64,000 nt of DNA. It comes from UBA7446 sp965656545 (GTDB lineage Bacteria > Bacteroidota > Bacteroidia > Flavobacteriales > Flavobacteriaceae). Where the stretch lies: NCBI GenBank assembly GCA_965656545.1, contig CBFHKZ010000003.1, positions 184,436 to 248,435 of the forward strand. The letters are read 5' to 3'. The position numbers and the translations under genes are program-made. Shown here in pieces: positions 40,621 through 50,040 of the stretch. Every line of letters begins with the position of its first letter. Within the stretch, counting starts at the first letter, position 1. The notes under the pieces were generated by a model, which searched no databases, was not told the origin of the DNA, and saw only the letters and a program-made list of their open reading frames with translations.

Positions 40621-42135
40621 ATGGAAAAAAAGAACCCCATGCCGTCTATAGTGTCGCCGTCCACGGTTGTGCCAATGGAACGTGGAAAGCTGCCACCACA
40701 GGTTATTGACTTCGAAGAAGTCGTGCTTGGCGCCATGATGATTGATAAAAAAGGGGTTGATGAGGTCATCGATATTCTACAGCCCGATGCCTTTTACCGC
40801 GAGGCACATCAGCATATTTTTTCCGCAATGGTCAAGCTTTTTGAGAATTCAGAGCCCATTGACCTTTTGACCGTATCGGCTCAATTAAAAAAAGACCAAA
40901 AGCTAAATCAAGTTGGAGGGGACTTTTACCTCATTCAGCTTTCTAAAAAGGTGTCTTCTTCTGCGCATATTGAGTACCATGCGCGTATCATCCTTCAAAA
41001 ATTCATTCAGCGCAGCCTCATTAAAATTTCAAGTGAAATTATCGAGGAGGCTTATGACGAAACCAAAGACGTTTTTGACATGCTCGACAAGGCAGAGGCC
41101 AAACTCTATGACGTCAGTCAGGGGAACCTAAAGACTTCTACGGTGAGTGCGCAAAGTTTGGTTATCCAAGCCAAGAAAAAAATTGAAGAGATTGCCAATC
41201 AAGAGGGGATGAGTGGTGTGCCTTCGGGCTTCCACGCCGTAGACAAACTGACTTCTGGCTGGCAAAACAGTGATTTGATCATTGTTGCTGCCCGTCCGGG
41301 TATGGGTAAAACGGCCTTTACACTATCCATGGCGCGAAACATTGCTGTGGACCAAAATATTCCCGTTGCTTTTTTCTCTCTGGAAATGTCTTCGGTACAA
41401 TTGATTACCCGTCTTATTTCATCTGAAACAGGACTTAGTTCAGAAAAGCTTCGAACCGGAAAAATGGAAGACCACGAGTGGAAACAGCTCAATGTGAAGG
41501 TTTCTGACTTGGAAAAAGCACCGCTCTATATTGACGATACGCCTTCGTTGTCCATCTTTGACCTTCGCGCCAAAGCCCGACGTCTGTCTTCGCAATACGG
41601 CATTCGCCTAATCATGATAGATTACTTGCAGTTGATGACGCCTGGTGGAAGCAGCAAGGCTGGTAACCGAGAACAAGAAATCTCGACCATTTCGCGAAAC
41701 TTAAAGGCACTCGCTAAGGAATTGGAGATACCCGTTATTGCGCTATCACAGTTGTCACGTGCGGTAGAAACACGAGGGGGCAGCAAGCGCCCACAAATTT
41801 CTGACTTGCGTGAATCTGGTGCCATCGAGCAAGATGCCGATTTGGTAACCTTTATCTACAGACCTGAGTACTATAAGATTGACGAATGGGACGATGAAGA
41901 GCGTTCACCTGCGGCAGGACAGGCCGAATTTATCGTCGCAAAACACCGTAACGGTGGGTTGGACAGCATACGCCTTAAGTTTATTGGAAACCTCGGTAAG
42001 TTTGACAACTTGGATCAGTTTGACGCTCCGGTTGAGTTTCAATCCAAAATAAATGCAGGGGATGAACCCTTTGAAGCACCGCGTACCAGTCCAGACGAAG
42101 CGTTTGGAACGGACGACGATGATATGCCGTTCTAG
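40621..42135 (+). CDS. dnaB: Replicative DNA helicase
   Basis: 504 residues, hexameric helicase of the replisome. N-terminal DnaB domain begins PPQVIDFEEVVLGAMMIDKKG; the RecA-like domain has Walker A ARPGMGKTAFTLSMAR, VAFFSLEMSSVQLITRLIS and Walker B LIMIDYLQLM, and the Arg finger region HRNGGLDSIRLKF. Acidic C-terminal tail (FGTDDDDMPF). No intein is present. Convergent with rplT, with only 8 bases between the stops. Confidence 0.95.
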   Translation: MEKKNPMPSIVSPSTVVPMERGKLPPQVIDFEEVVLGAMMIDKKGVDEVIDILQPDAFYREAHQHIFSAMVKLFENSEPIDLLTVSAQLKKDQKLNQVGGDFYLIQLSKKVSSSAHIEYHARIILQKFIQRSLIKISSEIIEEAYDETKDVFDMLDKAEAKLYDVSQGNLKTSTVSAQSLVIQAKKKIEEIANQEGMSGVPSGFHAVDKLTSGWQNSDLIIVAARPGMGKTAFTLSMARNIAVDQNIPVAFFSLEMSSVQLITRLISSETGLSSEKLRTGKMEDHEWKQLNVKVSDLEKAPLYIDDTPSLSIFDLRAKARRLSSQYGIRLIMIDYLQLMTPGGSSKAGNREQEISTISRNLKALAKELEIPVIALSQLSRAVETRGGSKRPQISDLRESGAIEQDADLVTFIYRPEYYKIDEWDDEERSPAAGQAEFIVAKHRNGGLDSIRLKFIGNLGKFDNLDQFDAPVEFQSKINAGDEPFEAPRTSPDEAFGTDDDDMPF

Positions 42136-42143
42136 CTAATAGC

Positions 42144-42488
42144 TTATTTTACTTTATCGACAACTGCCTTAAAAGCATCTGGGTGGTTCATGGCCAAGTC
42201 GGCCAATACCTTCCGGTTCAATGCAATGTTGTTTGCACTTACCTTACCCATAAATTGTGAATAGGACATGCCGTGTAATCTAGCACCCGCGTTAATACGT
42301 GTGATCCACAAGGCACGGAAGCTGCGTTTTTTGTTTCTGCGATCGCGATATGCATAAAGCATCGCTTTATCAACAGCGTTTTTGGCAACGGTCCAAACGT
42401 TTTTTCTACGACCAAAGTAACCTCTGGCTTGTTTTAAAATTTTCTTTCTTCTAGCGCGTGATGCAACAGCATTTACTGATCTTGGCAT
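42144..42488 (-). CDS. rplT: 50S ribosomal protein L20
   Basis: 114 residues, RSVNAVASRARRKKILKQAR start and VDKAMLYAYRDRRNKKRSFR, RINAGARLHGMSYSQFM. Last gene of the infC-rpmI-rplT operon. In many bacteria L20 represses this operon at translation. No leader structure was sought beyond the spacing. Confidence 0.97.
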   Translation of the reverse strand: MPRSVNAVASRARRKKILKQARGYFGRRKNVWTVAKNAVDKAMLYAYRDRRNKKRSFRALWITRINAGARLHGMSYSQFMGKVSANNIALNRKVLADLAMNHPDAFKAVVDKVK

Positions 42489-42548
42489 AATGTAGTATTG
42501 GTGAAGCAGGCGGAGAATCTCACTTTTAAAGCCGACTTCAGGTTATTG

Positions 42549-42746
42549 TTATTTTAAACGAAGTTGTTCCTTGATGTTATCGGCGTCGCTTTCATGCACC
42601 AACCCACTGTGAGTTAGCTTGAGCTTACGCTTCTTAGATTTTTTAGTCAAAATGTGACTCTTGAACGCGTGTTTGCGTTTGATCTTACCTGTGCCTGTAA
42701 GCTTAAAGCGTTTCTTAGCACTCGATTTTGTTTTCATTTTAGGCAT
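42549..42746 (-). CDS. rpmI: 50S ribosomal protein L35
   Basis: 65 residues, MPKMKTKSSAKKRFKLTG start and the basic KRKHAFKSHILTKKSKKRK core. It lies 12 bases after infC and 60 bases before rplT. Confidence 0.97.
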   Translation of the reverse strand: MPKMKTKSSAKKRFKLTGTGKIKRKHAFKSHILTKKSKKRKLKLTHSGLVHESDADNIKEQLRLK

Positions 42747-42758
42747 AACTACTTCCTT

Positions 42759-43310
42759 TTATTTTTTCGGATTCAACAACATGATCATCCGTTTTCCTTC
42801 TAATTTAGGCAACTGTTCTACTTTGCCATAGGCTTCCAAATCTTGCGCTAATCTAAGCAACAGGATATGGCCTTGTTCTTTAAAAACGATTGAGCGTCCT
42901 TTAAAAAATACAAATGCCTTAAGCTTTGAACCTTCTTCTAAGAACTTGATTGCGTGTTTTTTCTTAAACTCGTAATCGTGCTCGTCGGTTTGTGGCCCAA
43001 ACCGAATTTCTTTTAACACCACTTTCGAGGCGTTTGCCTTCATTGCCTTTTCGCGCTTTTTCTGCTCGTAAAGGAACTTTTTATAGTCGATGATCTTACA
43101 CACCGGGGGAGCAGCGTTGGGTGAAATCTCAACCAAATCCAACTCCAAATCGTTTGCCTTCTGTAAGGCCTTTTGCAACGGGTAAACACCCATCGCTACG
43201 TTGTCGCCAACCAAACGTACTTCGGTAGCCCGTATCTTTTCATTGATGCGGTGCTTGTCCTCCTTTATAATCCGAGCAGGTCCCCTGCTTCTTCTTCTAC
43301 GTATCGCTAT
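42759..43310 (-). CDS. infC: Translation initiation factor IF-3 (non-canonical ATA start)
   Basis: 183 residues. Binds 30S and checks start codon and initiator tRNA. The conserved N-terminus (AIRRRRSRGPARIIKEDKHR, then INEKIRATEVRLVGDN) begins directly after an ATA codon at 43310, and no ATG, GTG or TTG precedes it in frame before the stop at 43328. The C-terminal domain reads VVLKEIRFGPQTDEHDYEFK. infC is known for rare start codons (ATT in E. coli) that IF-3 itself discriminates against, giving self-control. thrS ends 24 bases upstream. Confidence 0.92.
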   Translation of the reverse strand: MAIRRRRSRGPARIIKEDKHRINEKIRATEVRLVGDNVAMGVYPLQKALQKANDLELDLVEISPNAAPPVCKIIDYKKFLYEQKKREKAMKANASKVVLKEIRFGPQTDEHDYEFKKKHAIKFLEEGSKLKAFVFFKGRSIVFKEQGHILLLRLAQDLEAYGKVEQLPKLEGKRMIMLLNPKK

Positions 43311-43334
43311 AACAAACGAATTTAATTAATTGAC

Positions 43335-45284
43335 TTAAAATGATTTTATTTCATCTGCAGCTTGACGTCTGATCAAATCTGCAAATGATGCTAAGGACAT
43401 ACTCCCTAGGTCGTTTCCTCCGTGGGCTCTAATGGAGACCGTTTCTTGCGCAGCTTCTTTTTCGCCTATGATGGCCATAAAGGGCACCTTGCTCATTTCA
43501 GCTTCGCGGATTTTTTTACCAATAGTCTCACTTCTATCATCCACGAGGGCGCGAATTTCGTTATTTTCTAAGAATTCTGAAACTTTTTTCGTGTATTTTT
43601 CATGCTTTTCACTAACACAGAGTAACTGCACCTGTGTTGGGTTGAGCCATAAGGGGAAGTTTCCACCTGTATGTTCGATTAAAATGGCCACAAATCGCTC
43701 CATACTGCCAAAGGGCGCACGATGTATCATCACCGGGCGGTGCAATTCATTGTCGTTGCCTTTGTAGTTTAGGTCAAAACGCTCGGGTAAGTTGTAGTCT
43801 ACCTGTATGGTGCCCAGCTGCCAGCTTCTGCCCAAGGCATCTTTTACCATAAAGTCGAGCTTGGGTCCGTAAAAAGCGGCCTCTCCCGTTTCCACTACAT
43901 AGTCCAATCCCTTTTGGTCTGCTGCATCAATAATGGCTTGCTCCGCCTTTTCCCACAGTTTAGTGTCGCCGATGTACTTCTCAGGTTTTTCGGGATCACG
44001 TACCGATACTTGGGTCTTAAAATCGCTAAAGCCTAGGGCATTAAATACGTAGAGTACCAAATCAATAACACCCATAAACTCATCGTTGAGTTGTTCTGGT
44101 GTACAGAAAATATGCGCATCGTCTTGCGTAAAACCACGTACCCTTGTAAGTCCGTGCAACTCGCCACTTTGCTCGTAGCGGTAAACCGTACCAAATTCGG
44201 CAAGTCTAATGGGCAGGTCGCGGTAGCTCCAAGGCGAGGCGTTGTAAATTTCGCAGTGGTGTGGGCAATTCATGGGTTTAAGCAAAAATTCTTCTCCTTC
44301 TGCAGGGGTGTTTATGGGCTGAAAACTATCGGCGCCATATTTTTCATAGTGACCCGATGTCACATACAATTCTTTTTGCCCAATGTGTGGCGTTACGACT
44401 TGTTCATAGCCCGCTTTGGTTTGCGCTTTGCGCAAAAACTGCTCGAGTCTTTCGCGCAGTGCTGCCCCTTTGGGCAGCCAAAGCGGCAGGCCCTGTCCTA
44501 CTTTCTTGGAGAAGGTAAACAGGCCGAGTTCAGCGCCCAGCTTGCGGTGGTCGCGTTTCTTTGCTTCTTCCAGCAGTTCGAGGTGTTCTGTCAGCAGTTT
44601 TTGCTTTGGAAAAGACACCCCGTAGATACGGGTAAGCTGTTTGTTTTGTTCGTCACCACGCCAGTAGGCACCGGCGATATTGGTGAGTTTTACGGCTTTG
44701 ATGATACCGGTATTTGGAATATGTCCACCGCGACAGAGATCGGTAAAATCGTCGTGATCGCAAAAGGTGATGGTACCATCGTCTAAGGCTTCAATGAGCT
44801 CAGTTTTGTATTCGTTTCCGGCTGTTTTATAAAACGAAAGGGCTTCGGCTTTTGCAACCGAGCGCTGGGAAAAGGCGTGTTTTCCTCTTGCGAGTTCAAT
44901 CATGCGTTTTTCAATGGCGGGCAGGTCTTTTTCTGAAATGCTGTGTTCACCAGGATCGATGTCGTAATAGAAACCGCTGTCAATGGCAGGGCCTATGGTG
45001 AGTTTGATGCCGGGGTACATTTGTTCTAGCGCTTGCGCCAAGAGGTGTGCACTGGAGTGCCAAAAGGCTTTTTTGCCTTCGTCATTATTCCAGGTATACA
45101 ATACCAGCTCACCATTTTCTTGAAGCGGGGTAGTAGCTTCTATGGTGGTTCCGTTATAGGACGCAGAGATCACCGCACGGGCAAGGCCCTCGCTTATGGA
45201 TTGCGCTACCTCAACGGGTGTACTGCCGTTGGGCATTTGCTTAATGGCCCCGTCGGGCAAACGAATGTCAATTGTTGTACTCAT
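43335..45284 (-). CDS. thrS: Threonyl-tRNA synthetase
   Basis: 649 residues. N-terminal TGS domain (IDIRLPDGAIKQMPNG), the editing domain with HSSAHLLAQALEQMYP and DLCRGGHIPNTG, and the class II catalytic core with zinc ligand Cys in MNCPHHCEIY, motif 2 RLAEFGTVYRYEQSGELHG, and HRAPFGSMERF as motif 3. The C-terminal anticodon domain ends the chain. It heads thrS-infC-rpmI-rplT, the order common to many bacteria. Confidence 0.97.
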   Translation of the reverse strand: MSTTIDIRLPDGAIKQMPNGSTPVEVAQSISEGLARAVISASYNGTTIEATTPLQENGELVLYTWNNDEGKKAFWHSSAHLLAQALEQMYPGIKLTIGPAIDSGFYYDIDPGEHSISEKDLPAIEKRMIELARGKHAFSQRSVAKAEALSFYKTAGNEYKTELIEALDDGTITFCDHDDFTDLCRGGHIPNTGIIKAVKLTNIAGAYWRGDEQNKQLTRIYGVSFPKQKLLTEHLELLEEAKKRDHRKLGAELGLFTFSKKVGQGLPLWLPKGAALRERLEQFLRKAQTKAGYEQVVTPHIGQKELYVTSGHYEKYGADSFQPINTPAEGEEFLLKPMNCPHHCEIYNASPWSYRDLPIRLAEFGTVYRYEQSGELHGLTRVRGFTQDDAHIFCTPEQLNDEFMGVIDLVLYVFNALGFSDFKTQVSVRDPEKPEKYIGDTKLWEKAEQAIIDAADQKGLDYVVETGEAAFYGPKLDFMVKDALGRSWQLGTIQVDYNLPERFDLNYKGNDNELHRPVMIHRAPFGSMERFVAILIEHTGGNFPLWLNPTQVQLLCVSEKHEKYTKKVSEFLENNEIRALVDDRSETIGKKIREAEMSKVPFMAIIGEKEAAQETVSIRAHGGNDLGSMSLASFADLIRRQAADEIKSF

Positions 45285-45291
45285 GGAACAG

Positions 45292-45299
45292 CAAAGATA
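45292..45299 (-). promoter_or_regulatory. -7 promoter element TATCTTTG of thrS
   Basis: Reads TATCTTTG on the minus strand, 7 bases before the ATG at 45284, so the leader is very short or absent. This leaves no room for the structured translational operator used in E. coli. Confidence 0.5.
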
Positions 45300-45362
45300 A
45301 GCGGATTGTGGGAGAGGTCAAGCACTTTTTATGGCTTAATCTATTTTTGGTTGTCTAGGGGC

Positions 45363-45581
45363 TTATTCTTCGCCAAAAAGCCCTTTGACCATCAGTCGGA
45401 TGCCCCAAAAACCGAGGGCAATAGAAGCGGCACACAGCAGTATGGCAACGCCCAAAACGGGAATATACATGGCGTGTTCTTGGTTTTTAAAGGCAGAAGT
45501 CAGCACGGTAGGGCCAATAAATGCCAGTACCACAGCGTATGCCATAGCACGAAGACCGCGAAAGAGGTTTCTTTTATTCAT
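45363..45581 (-). CDS. Small membrane protein (DUF6095-like)
   Basis: 72 residues, two transmembrane helices (MAYAVVLAFIGPTVLTSAF and VAILLCAASIALGFWGIRLM) and a charged end KGLFGEE. It fits the small DUF6095-type membrane proteins of Flavobacteria, unknown function. The DUF4249 gene ends 2 bases upstream, so it is the last gene of the TonB receptor operon. Confidence 0.75.
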   Translation of the reverse strand: MNKRNLFRGLRAMAYAVVLAFIGPTVLTSAFKNQEHAMYIPVLGVAILLCAASIALGFWGIRLMVKGLFGEE

Positions 45582-45583
45582 GT

Positions 45584-46381
45584 TTATTCTGCTACGGCCG
45601 TAAAGATAACACTATCTCGTTCCACCACTCTAAAATAGCCCAGCGGAAAGGCATTGCTGTTGGTGGTGTTTTGGATGTTACCTCGTAGGGTGGACTTGGC
45701 CGTTGCAAAGGGGCCGCCACCGTCTTGTCCGGCGTGGGATATCAAGATTTGCATATAGGTATAAAAATCCTTGTCTACGCCCATGAGGTAAATGGGTGTT
45801 GGGGTGTTTTTCGGAAAATATTTGTCGTAGAAAAATGAAAAACTAATTTGATTGCCGTTATAAAACGCATCTCGTGTAACAAACAGGTTGTTGTAACCAA
45901 AATCCATAAGGTAGTAGTTGCCTTCTTCGGGTCTGTCGGTAAGCGTTACGATGGCTTCAACTTGGTCGCCAGAAATAAGGGTGTTTTCGCCTTGCACCAC
46001 ACGGTCAAGTGGGGTTGACAGCACCAACGATGCGCTGGCGGAGTAGGTGGCGTTATCAACCGTTAGGCGGAGCGTAAAGCTGTCGTTTTCGTTTATGTCC
46101 ACATCATACACATAGTAATGTCCTGGCGCATCTTCTTGCGCTGATACCAATGCATTGGGTGTTTGGAGCGAGACCGTTGCATTGGACACTAAGGGCACTT
46201 CCTCGTCGTAGTAGTCGGTTGTTCGGGATAGAATTACTTCTAGTGTTCCTGAGGTTTCACCGAGGTTGCGCCACAGCATGGCGTCTATCACCAATTTGTT
46301 TTCTGCTGCTGGCAGCTTCACGTCTATGGGGTCTTCACAGCCCATGATTAACAATCCCAATACACATATTATTTTTTTCAT
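45584..46381 (-). CDS. DUF4249 lipoprotein
   Basis: 265 residues; signal peptide with lipobox LLIMGC and the DUF4249 opening EDPIDVKLPAAENKLVIDAML, then beta-sandwich-like repeats with YYVYDVDINENDSFTLRL. DUF4249 genes regularly follow CarboxypepD-plug TonB receptors in Bacteroidetes and probably act as surface lipoprotein partners. Start overlaps the receptor stop (TGATG). Confidence 0.88.
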   Translation of the reverse strand: MKKIICVLGLLIMGCEDPIDVKLPAAENKLVIDAMLWRNLGETSGTLEVILSRTTDYYDEEVPLVSNATVSLQTPNALVSAQEDAPGHYYVYDVDINENDSFTLRLTVDNATYSASASLVLSTPLDRVVQGENTLISGDQVEAIVTLTDRPEEGNYYLMDFGYNNLFVTRDAFYNGNQISFSFFYDKYFPKNTPTPIYLMGVDKDFYTYMQILISHAGQDGGGPFATAKSTLRGNIQNTTNSNAFPLGYFRVVERDSVIFTAVAE

Positions 46382-48741
46382 CAGAAGCGTATGTTATAGG
46401 TTACAGAAGGAATGATGCCGAAAATGGAGAGCTTATAGGCTTGGTTTTTTCCTGTTTCGGGATCTTTTTTAAAGCTGACGGTAGCGGCATTTCTACGGTT
46501 ATAGATATTGTAGATGCCAAACACCCAGCTGCCTTTTATTTTTTTATCTTGTTGTTTTGCTGGGGTCAGTGTTGCGGCAATGTCTATGCGGTGGTAGGTG
46601 GGCAATCGCTGACCGTTGCGTTGTCCAAAGCTCGGCACACGGGTTCCCATAAATTCATATTGCCCCAGTGGATAGGTAATGGGCTGCCCCGTTTGCAGTA
46701 TCGCATTGGCATCCCACTTCCATTTTTTACTGTGATTATAGCTTAGGTTTAAGCTCAGGTCGTGGGTTTTGTCATAGGCCGATCGGTACCACTCTCCTTG
46801 GTTGATGCCGGGCTCGTTGGGGTGCTGCCCAGGCGTTTTTTGTTCAGCCCGCGACCAGGTATAGCCCGCCATTCCCGTGACTTTTCCTTGTGTTTTTTTA
46901 AACAAGAGTTCCAGGCCGTAGGCTCTTGCGGTACCGGGGAGTAGTATTTGCTCTAAGGCTTCATTGGCAACCAATTCTGCACCGTCTATATAGTCATACC
47001 TGTTGTCGGTGTGTTTGTAGAACACTTCGGCTTCGACTGAATTGCCGTTTTCTCTTTCCGTTACATATCCCAACGCCCATTGGTCGGACTGTTGGGGTTT
47101 GAGGTAACGCCCACTGGGTGTCCACACGTCTAGGGGTGTGGGGGAGGTGGTGTTGGATATAAGGTGTAAATATTGGTTAACACGCTGATAGCTCGCTTTC
47201 CACGCGCTTCGTTCTTGGCGGTAGGCAAGGGTAAAGCGGGGTTCTAAATTGGTATAGTGTTGTTTGCTTTCCGCTTTGCTGTAAAAACCTAGGGCAGTGC
47301 CTTGTTGGTAGATGCCCAAGCTTGGGTTATAGTTAAGGGGTTGGTTGTTGGCATATTCCAAGAGGCCGGATTGCGCCAAGCGGTTAAACTGGTTGATACG
47401 CAGGCCGTAGTGCAGCGCCAATTTGGGTGCGATATCGTGTTTGGCACTTAAGTAAACGGATCCTTCGGCGGCAAACTTATTTTGCAGTTGTTCGGTATTA
47501 AATCCAGAAGTAGCGGTGAGCGGCTGTATATAGCCGGGGTTAAAGCTATAGTAGGTGGCTTGCACGCCTGTTTCCAAGGTGATTTTTTCGGATATGTTAT
47601 AGCTTAAATCGTATTTGACATTAAAATTCTGAATACCCGAATCCCAGTCAAAGCCGACAAAGTCAAGTGCGAGTCCGTAGTAGTAGTCGCTGTAAATAAG
47701 GGAGAGGTTCCCAAACACTTTAGGCGAAAAAATACGGTTCCAACGCAGGTTGACAACGGTATTGCCGTAGGTGTTTGTAAAGGTATTGTCAAAGGCCACC
47801 ACGTCACGTCCAAAGTAGCCCGAAAGCAGCAGGCGGTTTTTGTCGTCTATAGGTAGGGTGATTTTGGTATTCAGGTCATAGAAATACGCCAAGTTGGGTT
47901 GGTCAAAGGCTTTTAGGAACAGGTGGGCGTAGGTTCCCCTTCCGGCGAGGAGAAAAGAGCCTTTTCCAAGCGGCCCTTCTAGCAAACCACGACTCGACAC
48001 CGCGCCTATACCGCCGTTAAACCGCAAGCGGTCTTTGGCGCCTTCTTTTTGGTCAATGCGCAGCACGGAGGATACCCTTCCGCCGTAGGCTGCCGGAATA
48101 CCGCCTTTATAGAGTTGGATGTCTTTGATGGCATCGGAGTTAAAAACCGAGAAAAAGCCAAAGAGGTGGGAGGAATTAAATATGGTTGCCTCGTCTAAGA
48201 GGATAAGGTTTTGGTCGGCGCCACCACCACGGACGTTAAACCCCGATGCGCCTTCGCCTGCACTGCTTACGCCGGGCAGCAGTTGGATGGTTTTGAGCAC
48301 GTCCGATTCGCCAAAGACGACAGGCGTTTGCTTGATGGTCTTGGCCGATAGGCGGTTGATGCTCATTTCGGGCGAGCGCATGCGTATGCGTTCAATGTTG
48401 TCTGTGACCACCACTTCGTCGAGTTCCTCGCTTTGCACGGCTAGGGTCACGTCCAAAACGCGGTTTTGGTCTAAGGTAATTTGGGTGCGCTTGGTTTTAA
48501 ACCCAATATTTTGATAGATGATTTGATAGGTACCTGCGGGTAGCGTAAGGGAATACACGCCATAGTTGTTACTCACCGTTCCGAGGGAGGTACCTTCGGC
48601 ATAGATGGTAACGCCCAGCAAGGTTTCTTGGGTATCGGCAGCTGTTAGCGTACCGCTAAGGGTGTAGGATTGTGCATAGGCGTTTAGTCCTACGCACATC
48701 AGTAGGGTAGTGATGTAGCGTATCAAAGCAATTTTTTTCAA
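46381..48741 (-). CDS. TonB-dependent outer-membrane receptor
   Basis: 786 residues. Signal peptide ending CVGLNAYAQ, a carboxypeptidase-like regulatory domain (SYTLSGTLTAADTQETLLGV), plug with SDVLKTIQLLPGVSSAGEGA and NVRGGGADQNLILLDEA, then a 22-strand barrel. It probably imports an organic nutrient with its DUF4249 partner; the substrate is unknown. Start is a TTG at 48741 giving an ideal signal peptide, but a TATCTTTG motif overlaps this codon (48739-48746), so initiation could instead be at TTG 48726. Confidence 0.9.
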   Translation of the reverse strand: MKKIALIRYITTLLMCVGLNAYAQSYTLSGTLTAADTQETLLGVTIYAEGTSLGTVSNNYGVYSLTLPAGTYQIIYQNIGFKTKRTQITLDQNRVLDVTLAVQSEELDEVVVTDNIERIRMRSPEMSINRLSAKTIKQTPVVFGESDVLKTIQLLPGVSSAGEGASGFNVRGGGADQNLILLDEATIFNSSHLFGFFSVFNSDAIKDIQLYKGGIPAAYGGRVSSVLRIDQKEGAKDRLRFNGGIGAVSSRGLLEGPLGKGSFLLAGRGTYAHLFLKAFDQPNLAYFYDLNTKITLPIDDKNRLLLSGYFGRDVVAFDNTFTNTYGNTVVNLRWNRIFSPKVFGNLSLIYSDYYYGLALDFVGFDWDSGIQNFNVKYDLSYNISEKITLETGVQATYYSFNPGYIQPLTATSGFNTEQLQNKFAAEGSVYLSAKHDIAPKLALHYGLRINQFNRLAQSGLLEYANNQPLNYNPSLGIYQQGTALGFYSKAESKQHYTNLEPRFTLAYRQERSAWKASYQRVNQYLHLISNTTSPTPLDVWTPSGRYLKPQQSDQWALGYVTERENGNSVEAEVFYKHTDNRYDYIDGAELVANEALEQILLPGTARAYGLELLFKKTQGKVTGMAGYTWSRAEQKTPGQHPNEPGINQGEWYRSAYDKTHDLSLNLSYNHSKKWKWDANAILQTGQPITYPLGQYEFMGTRVPSFGQRNGQRLPTYHRIDIAATLTPAKQQDKKIKGSWVFGIYNIYNRRNAATVSFKKDPETGKNQAYKLSIFGIIPSVTYNIRF

Positions 48742-48757
48742 AGATACGCAACCTAGT

Positions 48758-49987
48758 TTATGCAGCTAATGCCTTGTCTAAATTTTCTTTGATGGCAGCG
48801 AGGAAATCTTCCGTTGACAAATAGTCTTCACGTGTCATTTCTTCTTTGTGAATAAGCATGGCGAGGTCTTTGGTCATTTGACCGCCTTCTACGGTTTGGA
48901 CACACACCTCTTCGAGCTTGGTACAAAAATCTGCTAGGTCGCGGTTGGCATCCAGTTTGGCACGGTGTGCCAATCCACGGGTCCATGCAAAAATAGACGC
49001 AATGGGGTTGGTAGAAGTTTCTTTGCCTTGTTGGTGCTGGCGGTAGTGACGGGTCACGGTTCCGTGTGCAGCTTCGGCTTCCATGGTTTTGCCGTCTGGC
49101 GTTACTAGGGTTGAAGTCATCAGTCCAAGCGAACCAAAGCCTTGGGCTACGGTATCGGACTGTACGTCTCCGTCATAGTTCTTACAGGCCCATACAAAGC
49201 CTCCGCTCCATTTCATGGCTGCGGCTACCATATCGTCAATAAGACGGTGTTCGTAAGTGATGCCTAGGGCTTCAAACTGATCGATAAATTCGTTTTCAAA
49301 TACTTCTTGGAAGATGTCTTTAAACCGACCGTCATAAGCTTTCATGATGGTGTTTTTGGTAGACAGGTATAGGGGCCATTTTTTACTGATGGCACGGTTC
49401 ATACACGAACGGGCAAAGCCGTAAATAGACGAATCGATATTGTACATACTCATGGCTACGCCACCTTCTTGGAAGTCGTATACTTCCCAGGTTTTAGCTT
49501 CGCTGCCGTCTTCGGGTGTAAAGGTCATGGTGAGTTTCCCTTTGCCTTTGATTACGGTATCGGTAGCACGGTACTGATCGCCAAAAGCATGACGGCCAAT
49601 GCAGATGGGTTTTGTCCAGCCTTGCACATAGCGGGGTACGTTGCTCATGATGATGGGTTCGCGGAATACGGTTCCTCCTACAATATTACGGATGGTACCG
49701 TTGGGCGAGCGCCACATTTCTTTAAGGCCAAACTCTTTTACGCGGTTTTCGTCTGGTGTGATGGTGGCACACTTGATGCCCACGCTATATTTTTTAATGG
49801 CTTCCGCAGCATCGATGGTAATTTGGTCGTTGGTGGCATCACGGGAGGTAACGCTGAGGTCGTAGTACAACAATTCTACATCTAGGTAGGGGAGGATAAG
49901 TTGTTGTTTGATGAAATCCCAAATGATACGAGTCATTTCATCTCCGTCCATTTCTACTACTGGGTTTGCTACGTGGATTTTGGCCAT
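48758..49987 (-). CDS. icd: NADP-dependent isocitrate dehydrogenase (eukaryote-like type)
   Basis: Oxidative decarboxylation of isocitrate in the TCA cycle. 409 residues of the homodimeric, eukaryote-like subfamily: VVEMDGDEMTRIIW, RSPNGTIRNIVGGTVFREPI, QGWTKPICIGRHAFGDQYRA, and the NADP-binding EAAHGTVTRHYRQHQQG. A promoter element lies 20 bases upstream. The rplS terminator end is duplicated just before it. Confidence 0.95.
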   Translation of the reverse strand: MAKIHVANPVVEMDGDEMTRIIWDFIKQQLILPYLDVELLYYDLSVTSRDATNDQITIDAAEAIKKYSVGIKCATITPDENRVKEFGLKEMWRSPNGTIRNIVGGTVFREPIIMSNVPRYVQGWTKPICIGRHAFGDQYRATDTVIKGKGKLTMTFTPEDGSEAKTWEVYDFQEGGVAMSMYNIDSSIYGFARSCMNRAISKKWPLYLSTKNTIMKAYDGRFKDIFQEVFENEFIDQFEALGITYEHRLIDDMVAAAMKWSGGFVWACKNYDGDVQSDTVAQGFGSLGLMTSTLVTPDGKTMEAEAAHGTVTRHYRQHQQGKETSTNPIASIFAWTRGLAHRAKLDANRDLADFCTKLEEVCVQTVEGGQMTKDLAMLIHKEEMTREDYLSTEDFLAAIKENLDKALAA

Positions 49988-50007
49988 GGTTGTTTGTTTA
50001 ATGGGCG

Positions 50008-50015
50008 CAAATATA
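50008..50015 (-). promoter_or_regulatory. -7 promoter element TATATTTG of icd
   Basis: Reads TATATTTG on the minus strand, 20 bases before the icd start codon, directly next to the direct repeat at 50017-50040. Confidence 0.55.
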
Positions 50016-50016
50016 C

Positions 50017-50040
50017 GTCCCGATGAGGGTATAAAAAAGC
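50017..50040. repeat. Direct repeat copy A flanking the higBA insertion
   Basis: GTCCCGATGAGGGTATAAAA and following A residues match 50992-51012 except for one G. The pair brackets about 950 bases with the HigBA module. Copy B belongs to the rplS terminator tail, so copy A looks like a duplicate made on insertion. Confidence 0.6.

Noticed and set aside
44091..44786. 231-residue open frame on the plus strand
   Set aside because: Exactly antisense to the threonyl-tRNA synthetase gene, with no recognisable protein features; a shadow of strong codon bias.
49993..50001. TTTGTTTAA upstream of icd as a third CarH-type site
   Set aside because: Only one arm is present; no TTAAACAAA at the 16-bp spacing.
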